Translations under genes and position numbers: made by a program
Assembly (NCBI RefSeq): GCF_963669205.1
Contig: NZ_OY769915.1
Span: 2,516,001 to 2,580,000 of the forward strand
Direction: 5' to 3'
Source: an uncultured Roseibium sp.
GTDB lineage: Bacteria; Pseudomonadota; Alphaproteobacteria; Rhizobiales; Stappiaceae
DNA length: 64,000 bases
The notes under the pieces: generated by a model
The model's database searches: none
Seen by the model: the letters and a program-made list of their open reading frames with translations, nothing else
What the model was told of the DNA's origin: nothing
In this document: positions 44,646 to 54,520 of the stretch, in pieces
Numbering within the stretch: position 1 is the stretch's first letter
Layout of the letters: every line of letters begins with the position of its first letter

Positions 44646-44742
44646 GGCACAGACCCACAAACGAGGCTGCAACGGCGCAGCGGACGGCGATGAGGCGCAG
44701 GGAAAAGCGGGACGGCACACGATGACGGTTCAAAGAGGAAAT

Positions 44743-45813
44743 ATGGCCCGCTGGATGGCGGTGCTTGCTGCGGCGGTCGTGCTGGCCGCTTGCCAGGACA
44801 ATATGCCGGACCCGGTCGCGGAGGCGGAAGCAAAACTGCACGCTGCCCCAAGACCGGCGAAGATTTTCACGGTGACGGACGAGATCGGGCTGATCGAAAG
44901 ACGTTTCGCCGGGCGTGTCGCAGCTGTCCAGACGGTTGATCTTTCCTTCCAGGTATCCGGCAAACTGCTTCAGTTGCCTGTGCTGGAAAGCCAGCAGGTT
45001 TCGAAGGGGGACGTGATCGCGAAGCTGGATCCGACGGATTACGAGCGAGCGGTTCGCGAGGCGACGATCAATGTTGACCAGGCCCGGCGGGAACTCGACC
45101 GCCTGGAAACGCTGAAAGAGCGGTCGGTCATTTCCCAGTCGGCCTATGACGAGCAGAAAAACGTGCATGATCTGAGCCTGGAACGGCTGGAAGAAGCGCG
45201 CCGGAACCTGCAATACACGACCCTGGAAGCTCCGTTCGACGGCATTGTTTCTCTGCGCCTCGTCGACAATTTCACGACGGTCAGCGTGGCGACCCCGATC
45301 GTGCGCATGCATGATGTCTCGGAAGTGCAGGTCGACATCAATGTCGCCGAAGCGCTGTTCGGACGCGTGACGGCGTCGGAGGTTTCCTCCATCGAAGCGA
45401 AATTCCCGGCATACGGCGAAAAGATCTTCCCGCTCGAATATCGCGAACACTCCAGCCAGGTGGATGAAGTCACCCAGACGTATCGGATCACCCTGGCAAT
45501 GCCGCGCGAGGGTGTCGATCAGCTTTCGCCCGGCATGACGGCGTCCGTCATCGTCAAGCTTGTTCCGGAAGGCCTGGAACTCGGGGAGCAGTTGCTCGTG
45601 CCGACGGCCTCGGTCGCTGTCGACGGAGAGGGCAACACATATGTCTGGAAGTTCGCGGATGCGACCGGTGCCGTCTCCAAGCAGCCGGTCGAGATCGGCA
45701 CGATCATGGGTGACTACATTCCCATTCGCTCCGGCATCGAGACGGGAGACGAAATCGTGTCGGCCGGCGTTGCCTATCTCAGCGATGGCCAGATCGTGCG
45801 CCGCCTGCGCTGA
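44743..45813 (+). CDS. RND efflux membrane-fusion lipoprotein
   Basis: A 356-aa periplasmic adaptor from ATG 44743 (AGAGGAA upstream). The N-terminus has a lipobox (VVLAAC) for lipid anchoring. The HlyD/AcrA-type layout follows: a hairpin of coiled-coil helices at about 85-150 (DQARRELDRLETLKERSVISQSAYDE), a lipoyl half-motif, and a beta-barrel. A longer frame starting 21 bp upstream lacks a ribosome site. It acts with the permease that follows 33 bp later. A TolC-type partner is not in the window. Confidence 0.92.
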   Translation: MARWMAVLAAAVVLAACQDNMPDPVAEAEAKLHAAPRPAKIFTVTDEIGLIERRFAGRVAAVQTVDLSFQVSGKLLQLPVLESQQVSKGDVIAKLDPTDYERAVREATINVDQARRELDRLETLKERSVISQSAYDEQKNVHDLSLERLEEARRNLQYTTLEAPFDGIVSLRLVDNFTTVSVATPIVRMHDVSEVQVDINVAEALFGRVTASEVSSIEAKFPAYGEKIFPLEYREHSSQVDEVTQTYRITLAMPREGVDQLSPGMTASVIVKLVPEGLELGEQLLVPTASVAVDGEGNTYVWKFADATGAVSKQPVEIGTIMGDYIPIRSGIETGDEIVSAGVAYLSDGQIVRRLR

Positions 45814-45846
45814 CAAGTGCCGTAACAAGTCAAGGGAACACGGACC

Positions 45847-48800
45847 GTGGATATTGCACGTTACTCCATCGAGAAGCCGGTTAACACATGGATGATCGTG
45901 CTGATCGCACTTCTCGGCGGTCTTTGGGGGCTGACCTCGGTCGGCCGCCTCGAAGATCCGGCCTTCACGATCAAGGAAGCGCAGGTCATCACCGCGTATC
46001 CCGGGGCTACGGCCGCCGAGGTCGAGAACGAGGTTACGGAAATCCTCGAAACCGCGATTCAGCAGATGCCTCAGCTCGATGAGATAAGGTCGGTTTCAGA
46101 ACCCGGTCTGTCGCGGATCAGCGTGGAGATCAAGCCGACCTACGACGGCGGGGAACTGCCGCAGGTCTGGGACGAACTGCGCCGCAAGGTCGGCGATGAA
46201 CAGCGCAACCTGCCCGCAGGCGCCGGAACGCCGCTCGTCTATGACAGCTTTGGCGACGTATTCGGTCTCTTTTACGCGTTCACCGCCGACGGTTACACAA
46301 ACCGCGACATACGTGACACGGTGAAGCGGATCCGCCGGGAACTGCTTGCCGTTCCGGGTGTCGGCAAGGTGGAGGTTGACGGCGAGCCCGAGGACGTCAT
46401 CTACCTCGATGTCGATCAGGACAAGATGGCTGGCCTCGGCATATCCATGACCGATATCGTCGGCGTGCTGGACGCCGAAAACAGGATCCAGTCGAACGGC
46501 TCGGCGGTGTCCGGGCAATCACGCATCCGCTTGATGACACCGTCGGCCTTTGAAGATTTCAGCGGGATTCAGGATCTCATTGTCGGCCGTCCGGGCTCGA
46601 CGGCGATGATCCGCCTGTCGGACATTTCCACACTGGAACTGGGTGGGCCGGAACGTCCGCGCAAACTGATCCGCCACGACGGCCACCGCGCGGTCACGAT
46701 CGGGGTCTCCCAGGTCGACGGGACAAACATCGTCGATGTCGGTGACCGGGTCGTAGAAAAGCTGTCGGAAATCGAAGCGTTGCTGCCGGTCGGCATGCAG
46801 ATCCATCCGATCTACGAACAGAACATTGTCGTCGATGCATCCGTCAACGGTTTCATTCTCAATCTGGCCGCGTCCGTCGTCATCGTGATCGGCGTTCTTG
46901 CGCTTTTCATGGGCTGGCGGGCGGCGGTGGTTGTCGGAACCGTGCTTCTGCTGACGGTCATGGCAACCGTCCTGTTCATGCGGATCTTCAACATCGAGAT
47001 GGAACGCATTTCGCTCGGCGCGCTGATCATCGCCATGGGCATGCTCGTGGACAACGCGATCGTCGTCGCCGAGGGCATGATGATAAACATGCAGCGCGGG
47101 CAAAGGGCGATCGAGGCCGCAAGCCGCGTTGTCAGGCAGACGATGTGGCCGCTCCTCGGAGCGACGGTGATCGGCATCATGGCCTTTTCGGGGATCGGAT
47201 TGTCACCGGATGCAACCGGCGAATTCCTGTTCTCGCTGTTTGCGGTGATCGCGATTTCGCTGCTTCTGTCCTGGGTCTTTGCCGTCACGGTGACACCTCT
47301 ATTCGGGAAGTATTTCTTCCGTACGGCAGAAGGCAATCCTGACGATCACGATCCCTACAAGGGCATTCTTTATGCCATCTACCGCGGCTTTCTGGTGGGG
47401 GCCTTGCATGTACGGCTTCTCTCCGTGCTGGCGCTTGTTGGCATAACGGTTGCCTGTGTCATGGCGTTCGGCAATGTGAAGCAGGCCTTCTTTCCCGACA
47501 GCAACACGCCGATCTTCTATGTGCATTACTGGTCTCCACAGGGCACGGACATCAGGGCGACAGAAGCTGATCTGGCTGCGATGGAGAAGGTCATCCTCGC
47601 CGATGAACGCGTGGAAGCCGTGACCAGTTTCGCAGGCGGCGGCGCAACCCGGTTCATGCTCACCTATGCACCGGAAGACGCCAATCCCGCCTATGGCCAC
47701 ATGCTCATCCGCACGAAAAACCGCGACGATATCGATCTTCTCGCACTGGACCTGCGTTCAAAATTCGGCGAGCGTTTTCCATCGGCGCAGATCATCACCA
47801 AGCGTCTCGTCTTCGGCCCGGGTGGCGGCGCGAAGATCGAGGCACGGTTCTCCGGGCCGGATGCCGATGTGCTCAAACGTCTCGGCGACGAAGCCCAGGC
47901 CATCTTCTCCCTTCCGCAGAACCGGCTGGCCGATGTCAACACCGACTGGAGACAGCGTGAACTGGTCGTTCGCCCCGTTTTCGAGGAAGACAGGGCGAGG
48001 ATTTCGGGCGTCACCCGCGAAGAACTGTCTCTGTCGCTGCAATTCGCGACGGAAGGCGTGCAGGTCGGATCCTATCGTGACGTGGACGAGAGCATCCCGA
48101 TTGTCGCCCGAAAGGCCGGCCCGGAAGGCATCTCGGTCAACGAAAGCGTCTCCGACTCGCTCGTCTGGAGCACGGGGCAGCGCCGCTACGTTCCGGTCGA
48201 CCAGGTGGTGAGCCGGTTTGTCATGGAGCCGCAGGACACGCTGATCCACCGGCGCGACCGCGTCCGGACGCTGACCGTCAAGGCAGAAACAACGGCAGGC
48301 GAAACGGCCTCAGCAGCGCTCGCGAGAGTCCGGCCGCAGATAGAGGCGATGGCGCTGCCACCAGGCTATGCACTGGTTTGGGGCGGGGAATACGAAAGCA
48401 CGAATGATGCGCAGGCATCTCTCGGGGCCCAGTTGCCGCTCGGTTTCCTGGTGATGCTGATCATATCGATCCTGCTTTTCGGATCGATCCGGCAACCGCT
48501 GATCATCTGGCTGATGGTGCCGATGTCGATCAACGGCGTCGCGATTGCCCTCCTGGCGACCGATACGCCGTTCGGCTTCATGTCACTGCTCGGGTTCCTG
48601 TCGCTTTCCGGCATGCTGATCAAGAACGCGATCGTGCTTCTGGAGGAAATCGACAGGCTGATCGGGGAAGGAAGCGAGAAATACGATGCCATCGTGACCG
48701 CCAGTGTCTCGCGCATGCGTCCGGTCATGCTGGCGGCGATCACGACGATCCTGGGGATGGCACCGCTGTTGTCGGATGCGTTTTTCCGGGGCATGGCGGT

Positions 48801-48951
48801 GACGATCATGGGCGGGCTGGCTTTTGCGACCGTGTTGACCCTGATCGCCGCGCCGGTTCTTTACGCCCTGTTTTTCAGGGTTCGTCCTCCCGCGAAAACC
48901 GGGAAAGGCGAGGAGGTGACCGACGCCGGCGCGGCCGTGCCGGCGGCGTGA
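45847..48951 (+). CDS. RND-family efflux permease (HAE1/AcrB-like)
   Basis: A 1034-aa inner-membrane pump starting at GTG 45847 (EKPVNTWMIVLIALLGGLWGL). Twelve helices in two halves surround two large periplasmic loops. MLVDNAIVVAEGM (helix 4, proton-relay aspartate) and MLIKNAIVLLEEID (helix 10, with lysine) are the conserved proton-pathway motifs. Drug or fatty-acid substrate unknown. Regulated, by inference, by the TetR gene upstream. Confidence 0.95.
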   Translation: MDIARYSIEKPVNTWMIVLIALLGGLWGLTSVGRLEDPAFTIKEAQVITAYPGATAAEVENEVTEILETAIQQMPQLDEIRSVSEPGLSRISVEIKPTYDGGELPQVWDELRRKVGDEQRNLPAGAGTPLVYDSFGDVFGLFYAFTADGYTNRDIRDTVKRIRRELLAVPGVGKVEVDGEPEDVIYLDVDQDKMAGLGISMTDIVGVLDAENRIQSNGSAVSGQSRIRLMTPSAFEDFSGIQDLIVGRPGSTAMIRLSDISTLELGGPERPRKLIRHDGHRAVTIGVSQVDGTNIVDVGDRVVEKLSEIEALLPVGMQIHPIYEQNIVVDASVNGFILNLAASVVIVIGVLALFMGWRAAVVVGTVLLLTVMATVLFMRIFNIEMERISLGALIIAMGMLVDNAIVVAEGMMINMQRGQRAIEAASRVVRQTMWPLLGATVIGIMAFSGIGLSPDATGEFLFSLFAVIAISLLLSWVFAVTVTPLFGKYFFRTAEGNPDDHDPYKGILYAIYRGFLVGALHVRLLSVLALVGITVACVMAFGNVKQAFFPDSNTPIFYVHYWSPQGTDIRATEADLAAMEKVILADERVEAVTSFAGGGATRFMLTYAPEDANPAYGHMLIRTKNRDDIDLLALDLRSKFGERFPSAQIITKRLVFGPGGGAKIEARFSGPDADVLKRLGDEAQAIFSLPQNRLADVNTDWRQRELVVRPVFEEDRARISGVTREELSLSLQFATEGVQVGSYRDVDESIPIVARKAGPEGISVNESVSDSLVWSTGQRRYVPVDQVVSRFVMEPQDTLIHRRDRVRTLTVKAETTAGETASAALARVRPQIEAMALPPGYALVWGGEYESTNDAQASLGAQLPLGFLVMLIISILLFGSIRQPLIIWLMVPMSINGVAIALLATDTPFGFMSLLGFLSLSGMLIKNAIVLLEEIDRLIGEGSEKYDAIVTASVSRMRPVMLAAITTILGMAPLLSDAFFRGMAVTIMGGLAFATVLTLIAAPVLYALFFRVRPPAKTGKGEEVTDAGAAVPAA

Positions 48952-48963
48952 CCGCCGTCATCA

Positions 48964-49000
48964 AAAGAAAACCCGCCCGCGGGGCCTGCGCGGACGGGTT
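48964..49000 (-). terminator. intrinsic terminator for the small minus-strand genes
   Basis: On the minus strand an imperfect stem (ACCCGTCCGCG / CGCGGGCGGGT, one mismatch) is followed by TTTTCTTTT. It lies just beyond the 49057 gene end. Confidence 0.7.
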
Positions 49001-49056
49001 GATCCAGCTGCCGTGGCATTGCCGGTTTCAGAAGGTTGAAAACCGGACTTTGTCCC

Positions 49057-49254
49057 TCAGTCGGACGCCATCTCACGCTGGACGGTCGACTTGGCGACCT
49101 TGATATTGTCTAGCACCTTGGGGCAGCTGGTGCTCGACGCCTGCTTTTCGGACAGGAAGGACGACATGCGTGCTTCCAAATCTTGCAGCCTTGTCCGGCG
49201 GGTGAACTTCGGTTGCATGGCAGGCAAGGCCATAAAGGGCCAGAACGGGTTCAT
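49057..49254 (-). CDS. small conserved-looking hypothetical protein, 65 aa
   Basis: The start ATG 49254 has AAAGGA at 7 bases. The middle (RLQDLEARMSSFLSEKQASS) is amphipathic helical, and the end is charged. It resembles a small cytoplasmic helix protein but I recognise no family. It is followed by a terminator and preceded by the DUF465 gene in the same direction, about 35 bp apart. Confidence 0.55.
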   Translation of the reverse strand: MNPFWPFMALPAMQPKFTRRTRLQDLEARMSSFLSEKQASSTSCPKVLDNIKVAKSTVQREMASD

Positions 49255-49289
49255 GACAGGTTCCTTTCGCGGGCACGTTCGGGTGCGGT

Positions 49290-49475
49290 TCAGTAAGCCA
49301 AGCGATTTGCGTTCAGGCTTGTTTCAATCCTGCTGATCTCGTCACGCAAACGAAGTTTGAATTTCTTCAAGGACCGAATGTGCTGCGCGTCGGGGTAGGG
49401 ATGTAGCTCCTCACGGCGGATCAAGGAATCCAGCGTGTTGTGCTGGCTGCGCAAGGATTTTAAACGGTTGTACAT
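49290..49475 (-). CDS. DUF465 (YdcH-type) small protein
   Basis: A 61-aa helical protein. LRSQHNTLDSLIRREELHPYPDAQHIRSLKKFKLRLRDEISRIE matches the DUF465 pattern (L-x2-x-H, LKK-x-KL-x-L-x-DEI). GGAGGT lies five bases before the ATG. Function unknown; the family forms short coiled coils. Confidence 0.75.
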   Translation of the reverse strand: MYNRLKSLRSQHNTLDSLIRREELHPYPDAQHIRSLKKFKLRLRDEISRIETSLNANRLAY

Positions 49476-49599
49476 CGCCTACCTCCACGTTGTTGGCTGT
49501 TGCTGTGTTGACAACCATGATATGGGGTGAATTCGACATAGAAGAAATACATTGTTTGAATTAAAGTGATAGATGAAAACTATCGCCAAGGGAGCGACA

Positions 49600-50538
49600 A
49601 TGCATTTCCGGCCGTCACCGCGTCAACTGGACTATTTCATCGCTCTTGCCGAGACACTCCATTTCGGCAAGGCGGCTGAAAAATGCCATGTGTCCCAGCC
49701 GACTTTGTCTTCACAATTCAAGCTCTTGGAAGAGAGTCTCGGATGCGGACTGCTGGAGCGCGGCAGTGGCGACATCAGCCTCACGGCTGCCGGTGAGCGG
49801 CTGTTACCGCTTGCACGTCAGGCTCTTGAGAGTTTGGACGAAATTGTGGCGGTGGCGCAGGCCGGCCGGGCAAATCTGGGTGGTTTGATACGGTTGGGGG
49901 TTTCGCCCACATTCGGGCCATATTTCATGCCGTACCTGCTGCCGATTCTGAAGGAAAATTTCCCGGATCTGGAGCTTTATATCCGCGAGGACCGGCCCAA
50001 CTTGCTGGAGGAAGGTCTGGCCGCGGGCGCTCTGGATTGCATCATCACGCCGGACTTCACGCCGACGGGGCAACTGACAGAGCGTGTGATCTGCTTCGAA
50101 AGCGTTTCACTTGCCGTACCAAGGACGCATCCGCTTTCCGGTCTGGACGCGGTGCCGGTGTCGCTGCTGAAAGGCGAGAAGCTTCTGTCCCTGGGACAGG
50201 GCTTCCGGCTGCACAATGACGTCCAGGCGCTGGCACGGGCGGCCGGTGCCGACTTCCTTCAGGATTATGAGGGCACCAGTCTCGACGCGCTTCGCCAGAT
50301 GGCTTCGATCGGCATGGGGCTGGCGCTCTTTCCCGCCGCCTATATCGCCTCGGAATTTCCCAAGGAACAGAACCTGCTTTTGAAACAGGTCGAAGGCATC
50401 GCCATGCAGCGCGTCATGTATCTTGTCTGGCGCAACGGCAGTTCGCGTGCCGCGCATTACGAAAAACTGCTTTCGCTTGCACAGGAGGCGGTTATGAGTA
50501 TGTCGGCAGAGGGTGTTGAACCTGCCGATGCGGCATAG
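49600..50538 (+). CDS. LysR-family regulator (OxyR-like fold, without redox cysteines)
   Basis: A 312-aa regulator from ATG 49600 (GGGAG upstream). The HTH is at about 3-60 (RQLDYFIALAETLHFGKAAEKCHVSQPTLSSQFK). The effector domain resembles OxyR: FPDLELYIRED, GALDCIITPDF, LGQGFRLHND and YEGTSLDALRQMASIGMGLALFP. OxyR has peroxide-sensing cysteines in the corresponding GHCLRDQ.. region; here they are replaced by non-cysteine residues. It is 10 bp upstream of the PLP enzyme gene, which is probably a target or partner. Confidence 0.88.
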   Translation: MHFRPSPRQLDYFIALAETLHFGKAAEKCHVSQPTLSSQFKLLEESLGCGLLERGSGDISLTAAGERLLPLARQALESLDEIVAVAQAGRANLGGLIRLGVSPTFGPYFMPYLLPILKENFPDLELYIREDRPNLLEEGLAAGALDCIITPDFTPTGQLTERVICFESVSLAVPRTHPLSGLDAVPVSLLKGEKLLSLGQGFRLHNDVQALARAAGADFLQDYEGTSLDALRQMASIGMGLALFPAAYIASEFPKEQNLLLKQVEGIAMQRVMYLVWRNGSSRAAHYEKLLSLAQEAVMSMSAEGVEPADAA

Positions 50539-50548
50539 GGAGGCTGGC

Positions 50549-51763
50549 GTGAAACCAACCAACAGGAAGCACGGTCCGATGACCACCGCCATCCACGGCG
50601 GCGAAACGCCGGACCCGGCCACCGGTGCGTCCGCGCCGCCCATTCACATGAGTTCCACCTTCGTGAGCGAGGAGGTGGCCGGCTTTTCGGCGCACGACCT
50701 TGAGGACGGCGGCGACGGGTTCATCTATTCACGGTGGGGCAACCCGACGGTTTCGTTGCTCGAACAGAAGATCGCCGCACTGCAGGGGGCGGAAGACTGT
50801 CTCTGCCTGGCGTCGGGCATGGCGGCAGCGACCGCGATTTTCCTCACGTTCCTGTCGGCTGGCGACCATGTTGTCGTCTCCGACGTGTCCTATGCGGGTG
50901 TTGCAGAACTCGCGCGGGAAACGCTGCCGCGCCTCGGCATTGAGGTAACGATGGTGGACATGTCGGACCTGGATGCGGTCAACGCCGCGATCCGGCCGAC
51001 CACCAGGCTCGTTCACACCGAAACGCCGGTCAATCCGATCATGAGGCTGACGGATCTGAAAGCGGTTTCCGCGCTCGCGCACGCCGCCGGTGCGCTGCAC
51101 AGCTGCGACGCCACGTTCGCGTCGCCGCTCGGCATGGACGCTGCAGGCCTTGGGGTCGACCTGGTGATGCATTCGATCACCAAATATATCGGCGGCCATG
51201 GCGATGCCGTCGGCGGTGCCGTTGCCGGGCGGGCAGACCTGATCGCCGCCATGCGAAAGGAAGCTGCGATACATCATGGCGGCGTCCTGTCGCCGTTCAA
51301 TGCATGGCTGATCGCAAGGGGCGCGGCGACGCTTCCGCTGCGCATGAGAGCTCACCAGGATGGTGCGGCGGCGGTCGCACGGTGGCTGGAAACGCATCCC
51401 GCCGTGACACGGGTGATGTATCCCGGATTGCCATCGCACTCGCAGCATGATCTTGCGGCACGCCAGATGACGAATTTCTCCGGCATGATGTCCTTCCAAG
51501 TCGGTTCCGCCGAAAACGGCCGGGCGTTTGCGCGCCGGATGATCGACCGCCTGGAAGTCATTCATTACGCGGTCTCGCTCGGTCATCATCGCTCGCTGAT
51601 TTTCTGGATGGAAACCGCTCCGCTGATGGAGACCTCCTTCCGCCTCGAGGGCAAACAGCTGAAATCCTACGAGGATTATGCCGGTGAGGGGATCTTTCGC
51701 CTGTCCGTGGGACTTGAGGACGCCGAAGACCTGATCGCGGATCTGGAAGCCGCGCTTGATTAG
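50549..51763 (+). CDS. cystathionine/methionine gamma-lyase-type PLP enzyme
   Basis: A 404-aa enzyme starting at GTG 50549 with GGGAGG five bases upstream. Cys/Met metabolism motifs are ATGASAPPIHMSSTF, YSRWGNPT, CLASGMAAATAI, and the PLP lysine in MHSITKYIGGHGD. The family includes cystathionine gamma-synthase, gamma-lyase, beta-lyase and methionine gamma-lyase, and I cannot separate these by eye. It is coupled to the LysR gene. Confidence 0.9.
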   Translation: MKPTNRKHGPMTTAIHGGETPDPATGASAPPIHMSSTFVSEEVAGFSAHDLEDGGDGFIYSRWGNPTVSLLEQKIAALQGAEDCLCLASGMAAATAIFLTFLSAGDHVVVSDVSYAGVAELARETLPRLGIEVTMVDMSDLDAVNAAIRPTTRLVHTETPVNPIMRLTDLKAVSALAHAAGALHSCDATFASPLGMDAAGLGVDLVMHSITKYIGGHGDAVGGAVAGRADLIAAMRKEAAIHHGGVLSPFNAWLIARGAATLPLRMRAHQDGAAAVARWLETHPAVTRVMYPGLPSHSQHDLAARQMTNFSGMMSFQVGSAENGRAFARRMIDRLEVIHYAVSLGHHRSLIFWMETAPLMETSFRLEGKQLKSYEDYAGEGIFRLSVGLEDAEDLIADLEAALD

Positions 51764-51894
51764 CGAAGCATGCGGACTGCGCGCAAACAAATGCAAGTTG
51801 CCGCATTCCGCTTTTCGTGCCAGCATTTCAGATCAGGTTGTACCCTCGTGATCCAGGTTTATGGGAGTGTGACCCGGGGCAGAGGAGGAGAGCG

Positions 51895-52215
51895 ATGCCT
51901 GAGATTTCCAGCGACAGCGATTGTCAGACCGTGATCACAACATTCGAGATGACACCGGGAACCTGTTTCGACCTCCTGGATGAACTCAAGGACGCGTATC
52001 AGAACTTCATCCGGCATCAGCCCGGCTTCATCGGCGCCGGGCTTCACGTCAACGATGCCCAGACCCGCATTGCAAATTATTCGCAGTGGCGCAGGCGGGA
52101 GGACTTCCTCGCCATGCTGCGGACACCGGAAATGCGCGAGCGGAACAGGCGCATCCACGCGCTGTGCAAGAGTTTCGAACCCGTCATGTATGATGTCGCG
52201 GAGAGTTTCAACTGA
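51895..52215 (+). CDS. ABM-domain (antibiotic biosynthesis monooxygenase-like) protein
   Basis: A 106-aa protein with AGGAGGAG six bases before ATG 51895. VITTFEMTPGTCFDLLDELKDAYQNFIRHQPGFIGAGLHVN plus YSQWRRREDFLAML fits the dimeric ferredoxin-like ABM fold (quinone or heme monooxygenase-like). No cofactor motif is diagnostic. Same strand as the PLP gene, 131 bp apart. Confidence 0.8.
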   Translation: MPEISSDSDCQTVITTFEMTPGTCFDLLDELKDAYQNFIRHQPGFIGAGLHVNDAQTRIANYSQWRRREDFLAMLRTPEMRERNRRIHALCKSFEPVMYDVAESFN

Positions 52216-52319
52216 CTGCGATTTCAGTGTTGCAGCGGACCGCGAAGGCTTGCGCACCGCCTTGTCTTTTCCGCGTGTAAGGTGTTCGTGTGTTTATCGA
52301 GCGGTCGGCAAGAGAAGTC

Positions 52320-53180
52320 ATGTCCTATCAGTTTACAGATTGCAGCGCCTTGCAGCCCGCGCAGCTATGCACCGCGATGAATGCGGCCTTTTCGGACTAC
52401 GTCGTGCCCTTGTCCCTCACGCTTGACAAGTTCCTGGACTTTCAGCGGCAGCGCTGCTTTTCGGCCGAACATTCCTTCGCCGCAATGCAGGCAGAGGAGA
52501 TCGCCGGTTTCTGGTTCTCAAGTCCGCCCTTGTCCGCCTATGACAACCGCGCCTACACCCTGTCCGTCGGAACTGTTCCGGCGCATCGCCGAAAGGGCCT
52601 GTCGCGCCGATTGCTGCAACAGGTGATCGCGCGGCAGAAGTCAGATGGCGGCAGCGGGCTTCAACTGGAGGTGATCACTTCCAACGACAAGGCGGTGAAG
52701 GCCTATGAAGACTTCGGGTTCACGGCATGCCGGACATTGCGCGTTTGCGGGATATCCGGACCGCGCCCGTCCGGAGCCGGGCACTCTCACTTCACCCTTG
52801 AGACGATTTCGATCGACCGTCTTCCCGATGAGAACAGCACCTTCTTCGACACGCAGCCGACACCGCAGAACGGACGTGCAGCTCTGAGCGCACTGCGCGA
52901 AAAGACCTGCGTGCTTGGTGTTCAGATCGAAGGCAGACTGGTCGGCTGGGGCGCGTCCTACATTGACGGATCCGTCGCGCAGATTGCCGTTCACCGGGAT
53001 TTTCGGCGGCGTGGGATCGGGCGTGCGCTGCTGGAGGGGCTCTGGAACGCGACGGGAGCAGAGCATCTCACATTCGTTAATGTTGATGTCGCTTCGCAAG
53101 CAGCGAATGCGTTTCTTGACCGTGCCGGGGTTGAAAATCGTGTCCATCAGTCCGAGATGCGTCTGATTTTCAGAAACTGA
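52320..53180 (+). CDS. tandem GNAT acetyltransferase
   Basis: A 286-aa protein from ATG 52320; a GTG frame opens 30 bp earlier. Two GNAT domains are seen, each with an AcCoA-binding motif: VGTVPAHRRKGLSRRLLQQ and IAVHRDFRRRGIGRALLEG (Q/R-x2-G-x-G/A-like). The first half carries the residues for a separate acceptor domain. Substrate unknown. Converges 11 bp from the FemAB-like gene. Confidence 0.82.
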   Translation: MSYQFTDCSALQPAQLCTAMNAAFSDYVVPLSLTLDKFLDFQRQRCFSAEHSFAAMQAEEIAGFWFSSPPLSAYDNRAYTLSVGTVPAHRRKGLSRRLLQQVIARQKSDGGSGLQLEVITSNDKAVKAYEDFGFTACRTLRVCGISGPRPSGAGHSHFTLETISIDRLPDENSTFFDTQPTPQNGRAALSALREKTCVLGVQIEGRLVGWGASYIDGSVAQIAVHRDFRRRGIGRALLEGLWNATGAEHLTFVNVDVASQAANAFLDRAGVENRVHQSEMRLIFRN

Positions 53181-53191
53181 ACCGGTTCGGC

Positions 53192-54520
53192 TCATTCGCC
53201 TTTCTTGAAGGGCGCATGCCCGGCAAGGGCTTCGTTTTCACGCGCCACGGCGAAACGTTCCTGCTCCAGATAGTCGGCGACGGCCTGATGAAGGCCTTCA
53301 TGGGCAATCCAGTGGGCCGAGTAGGTCGTGGCCGGGAGATAGCCGCGCGCAAGCTTGTGCGATCCCTGTGCGCCCGCTTCAACCCGTTGCAGTCCCCTGG
53401 ATATGGCAAAATCGATGGCCTGATAGTAGCAGAGCTCGAAATGCAGGAACGGGTGGTGCTCGCAGCAGCCCCAGTGCCGGCCGAACAGGGTTTCCGACCC
53501 GATGAAGTTCAGCGCACCGGCCACATAGCGTCCGTCCCGTTTCGCCAGCACCAGAAGCGTTTGTTCGGCAAGCCGTTCATTGATCAGCGAAAAGAACTTC
53601 CTGTTGAGATAGGGGCGGCCCCACTTGCGGGATCCGGTATCCATGTAAAACCCGTAAAAGGCGTCCCAGTGGGCTTCTGTGAGGTCGCTGCCGGTGACCC
53701 ACTCGACCTCGATCCCCTCGGCGCTCAGGGCTTCGCGCCGTTCCTTCTTGATCGCCTTGCGCTTGCGTGAGGCAAGATCGGCCAGAAAGCCGTCGAAGCT
53801 TTCATACCCGTTGTTTTCCCAGTGGAACTGCTGATCGGTCCGCTGCAGATAGCCGAGGTCGCCAAGCCCGTCCCATTCCGGCTTGGTCAGGAATGTTGCA
53901 TGCACCGAAGACGCACCGCTTCTCTGGCATACCTGAACGAGACCGGCCGCAAGGGCCTGAAGACCGGCTTCCCGGTTGATGCCCGGACCGACCAGGAACC
54001 GGCGGCCCGTGGCTGGTGTGAACGGCACCGAGATCTGCAGTTTGGGATAGTATTCGCCCCCGGCACGGTAGAACGCATCCGCCCAGCTGTGGTCGAAAAC
54101 GTATTCGCCCTGGGAATGGCTCTTGAGATAGGCCGGAACAGCGCCCAGTACGTTGCCGCCGGTGTCTTCAAGCAGCATGTGGCGCGGCAGCCAGCCGGTG
54201 GCATTCGTGGCGCAGCCGGCGGCCTCCAAGGCTTCGAGAAAAGCGTGGGAAAGAAAAGGGTTATAGGATGTTTCTTCATGTTCTGCATCAAGAACGCCCA
54301 ATGCGTCCGCAAGGTCGGACCCCTGAAACACCGCTGGTGATGCGGTGCTCTCAGTGCGCGCAAGTTTTCCAGCGCCATCCAGGTGCCAGCCGGGATTGGC
54401 AACTGCATCCCATTTGCCGGCGGACACATCCTTCAGCGAGGACAGGATCCGCAATGAAATTGTCTGTCCGTCGGCGGGAGCGTCCGGATCCTGCTTTTCC
54501 TCGGAGGGGGAAGAACTCAT
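53192..54520 (-). CDS. FemAB-like / DUF482 GNAT-fold protein (COG3146 type)
   Basis: A 442-aa protein. The N-terminal part (NPFLSHAFLEALEAAGCATNATGWLPRHMLLE, then AYLKSHSQGEYVFDHSWADAFYRAG) and the core (KFFSLINERLAEQTLLVLAKRDGRYVAGALNFIG, YYQAIDFAISRGLQRVEAGAQGSHKLARGY) match the 'peptidoglycan biosynthesis/ acyltransferase' DUF482 group. Function in cell-wall or amino acid acylation is inferred. It is in line with GDPD and RidA genes upstream. Confidence 0.85.
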   Translation of the reverse strand: MSSSPSEEKQDPDAPADGQTISLRILSSLKDVSAGKWDAVANPGWHLDGAGKLARTESTASPAVFQGSDLADALGVLDAEHEETSYNPFLSHAFLEALEAAGCATNATGWLPRHMLLEDTGGNVLGAVPAYLKSHSQGEYVFDHSWADAFYRAGGEYYPKLQISVPFTPATGRRFLVGPGINREAGLQALAAGLVQVCQRSGASSVHATFLTKPEWDGLGDLGYLQRTDQQFHWENNGYESFDGFLADLASRKRKAIKKERREALSAEGIEVEWVTGSDLTEAHWDAFYGFYMDTGSRKWGRPYLNRKFFSLINERLAEQTLLVLAKRDGRYVAGALNFIGSETLFGRHWGCCEHHPFLHFELCYYQAIDFAISRGLQRVEAGAQGSHKLARGYLPATTYSAHWIAHEGLHQAVADYLEQERFAVARENEALAGHAPFKKGE

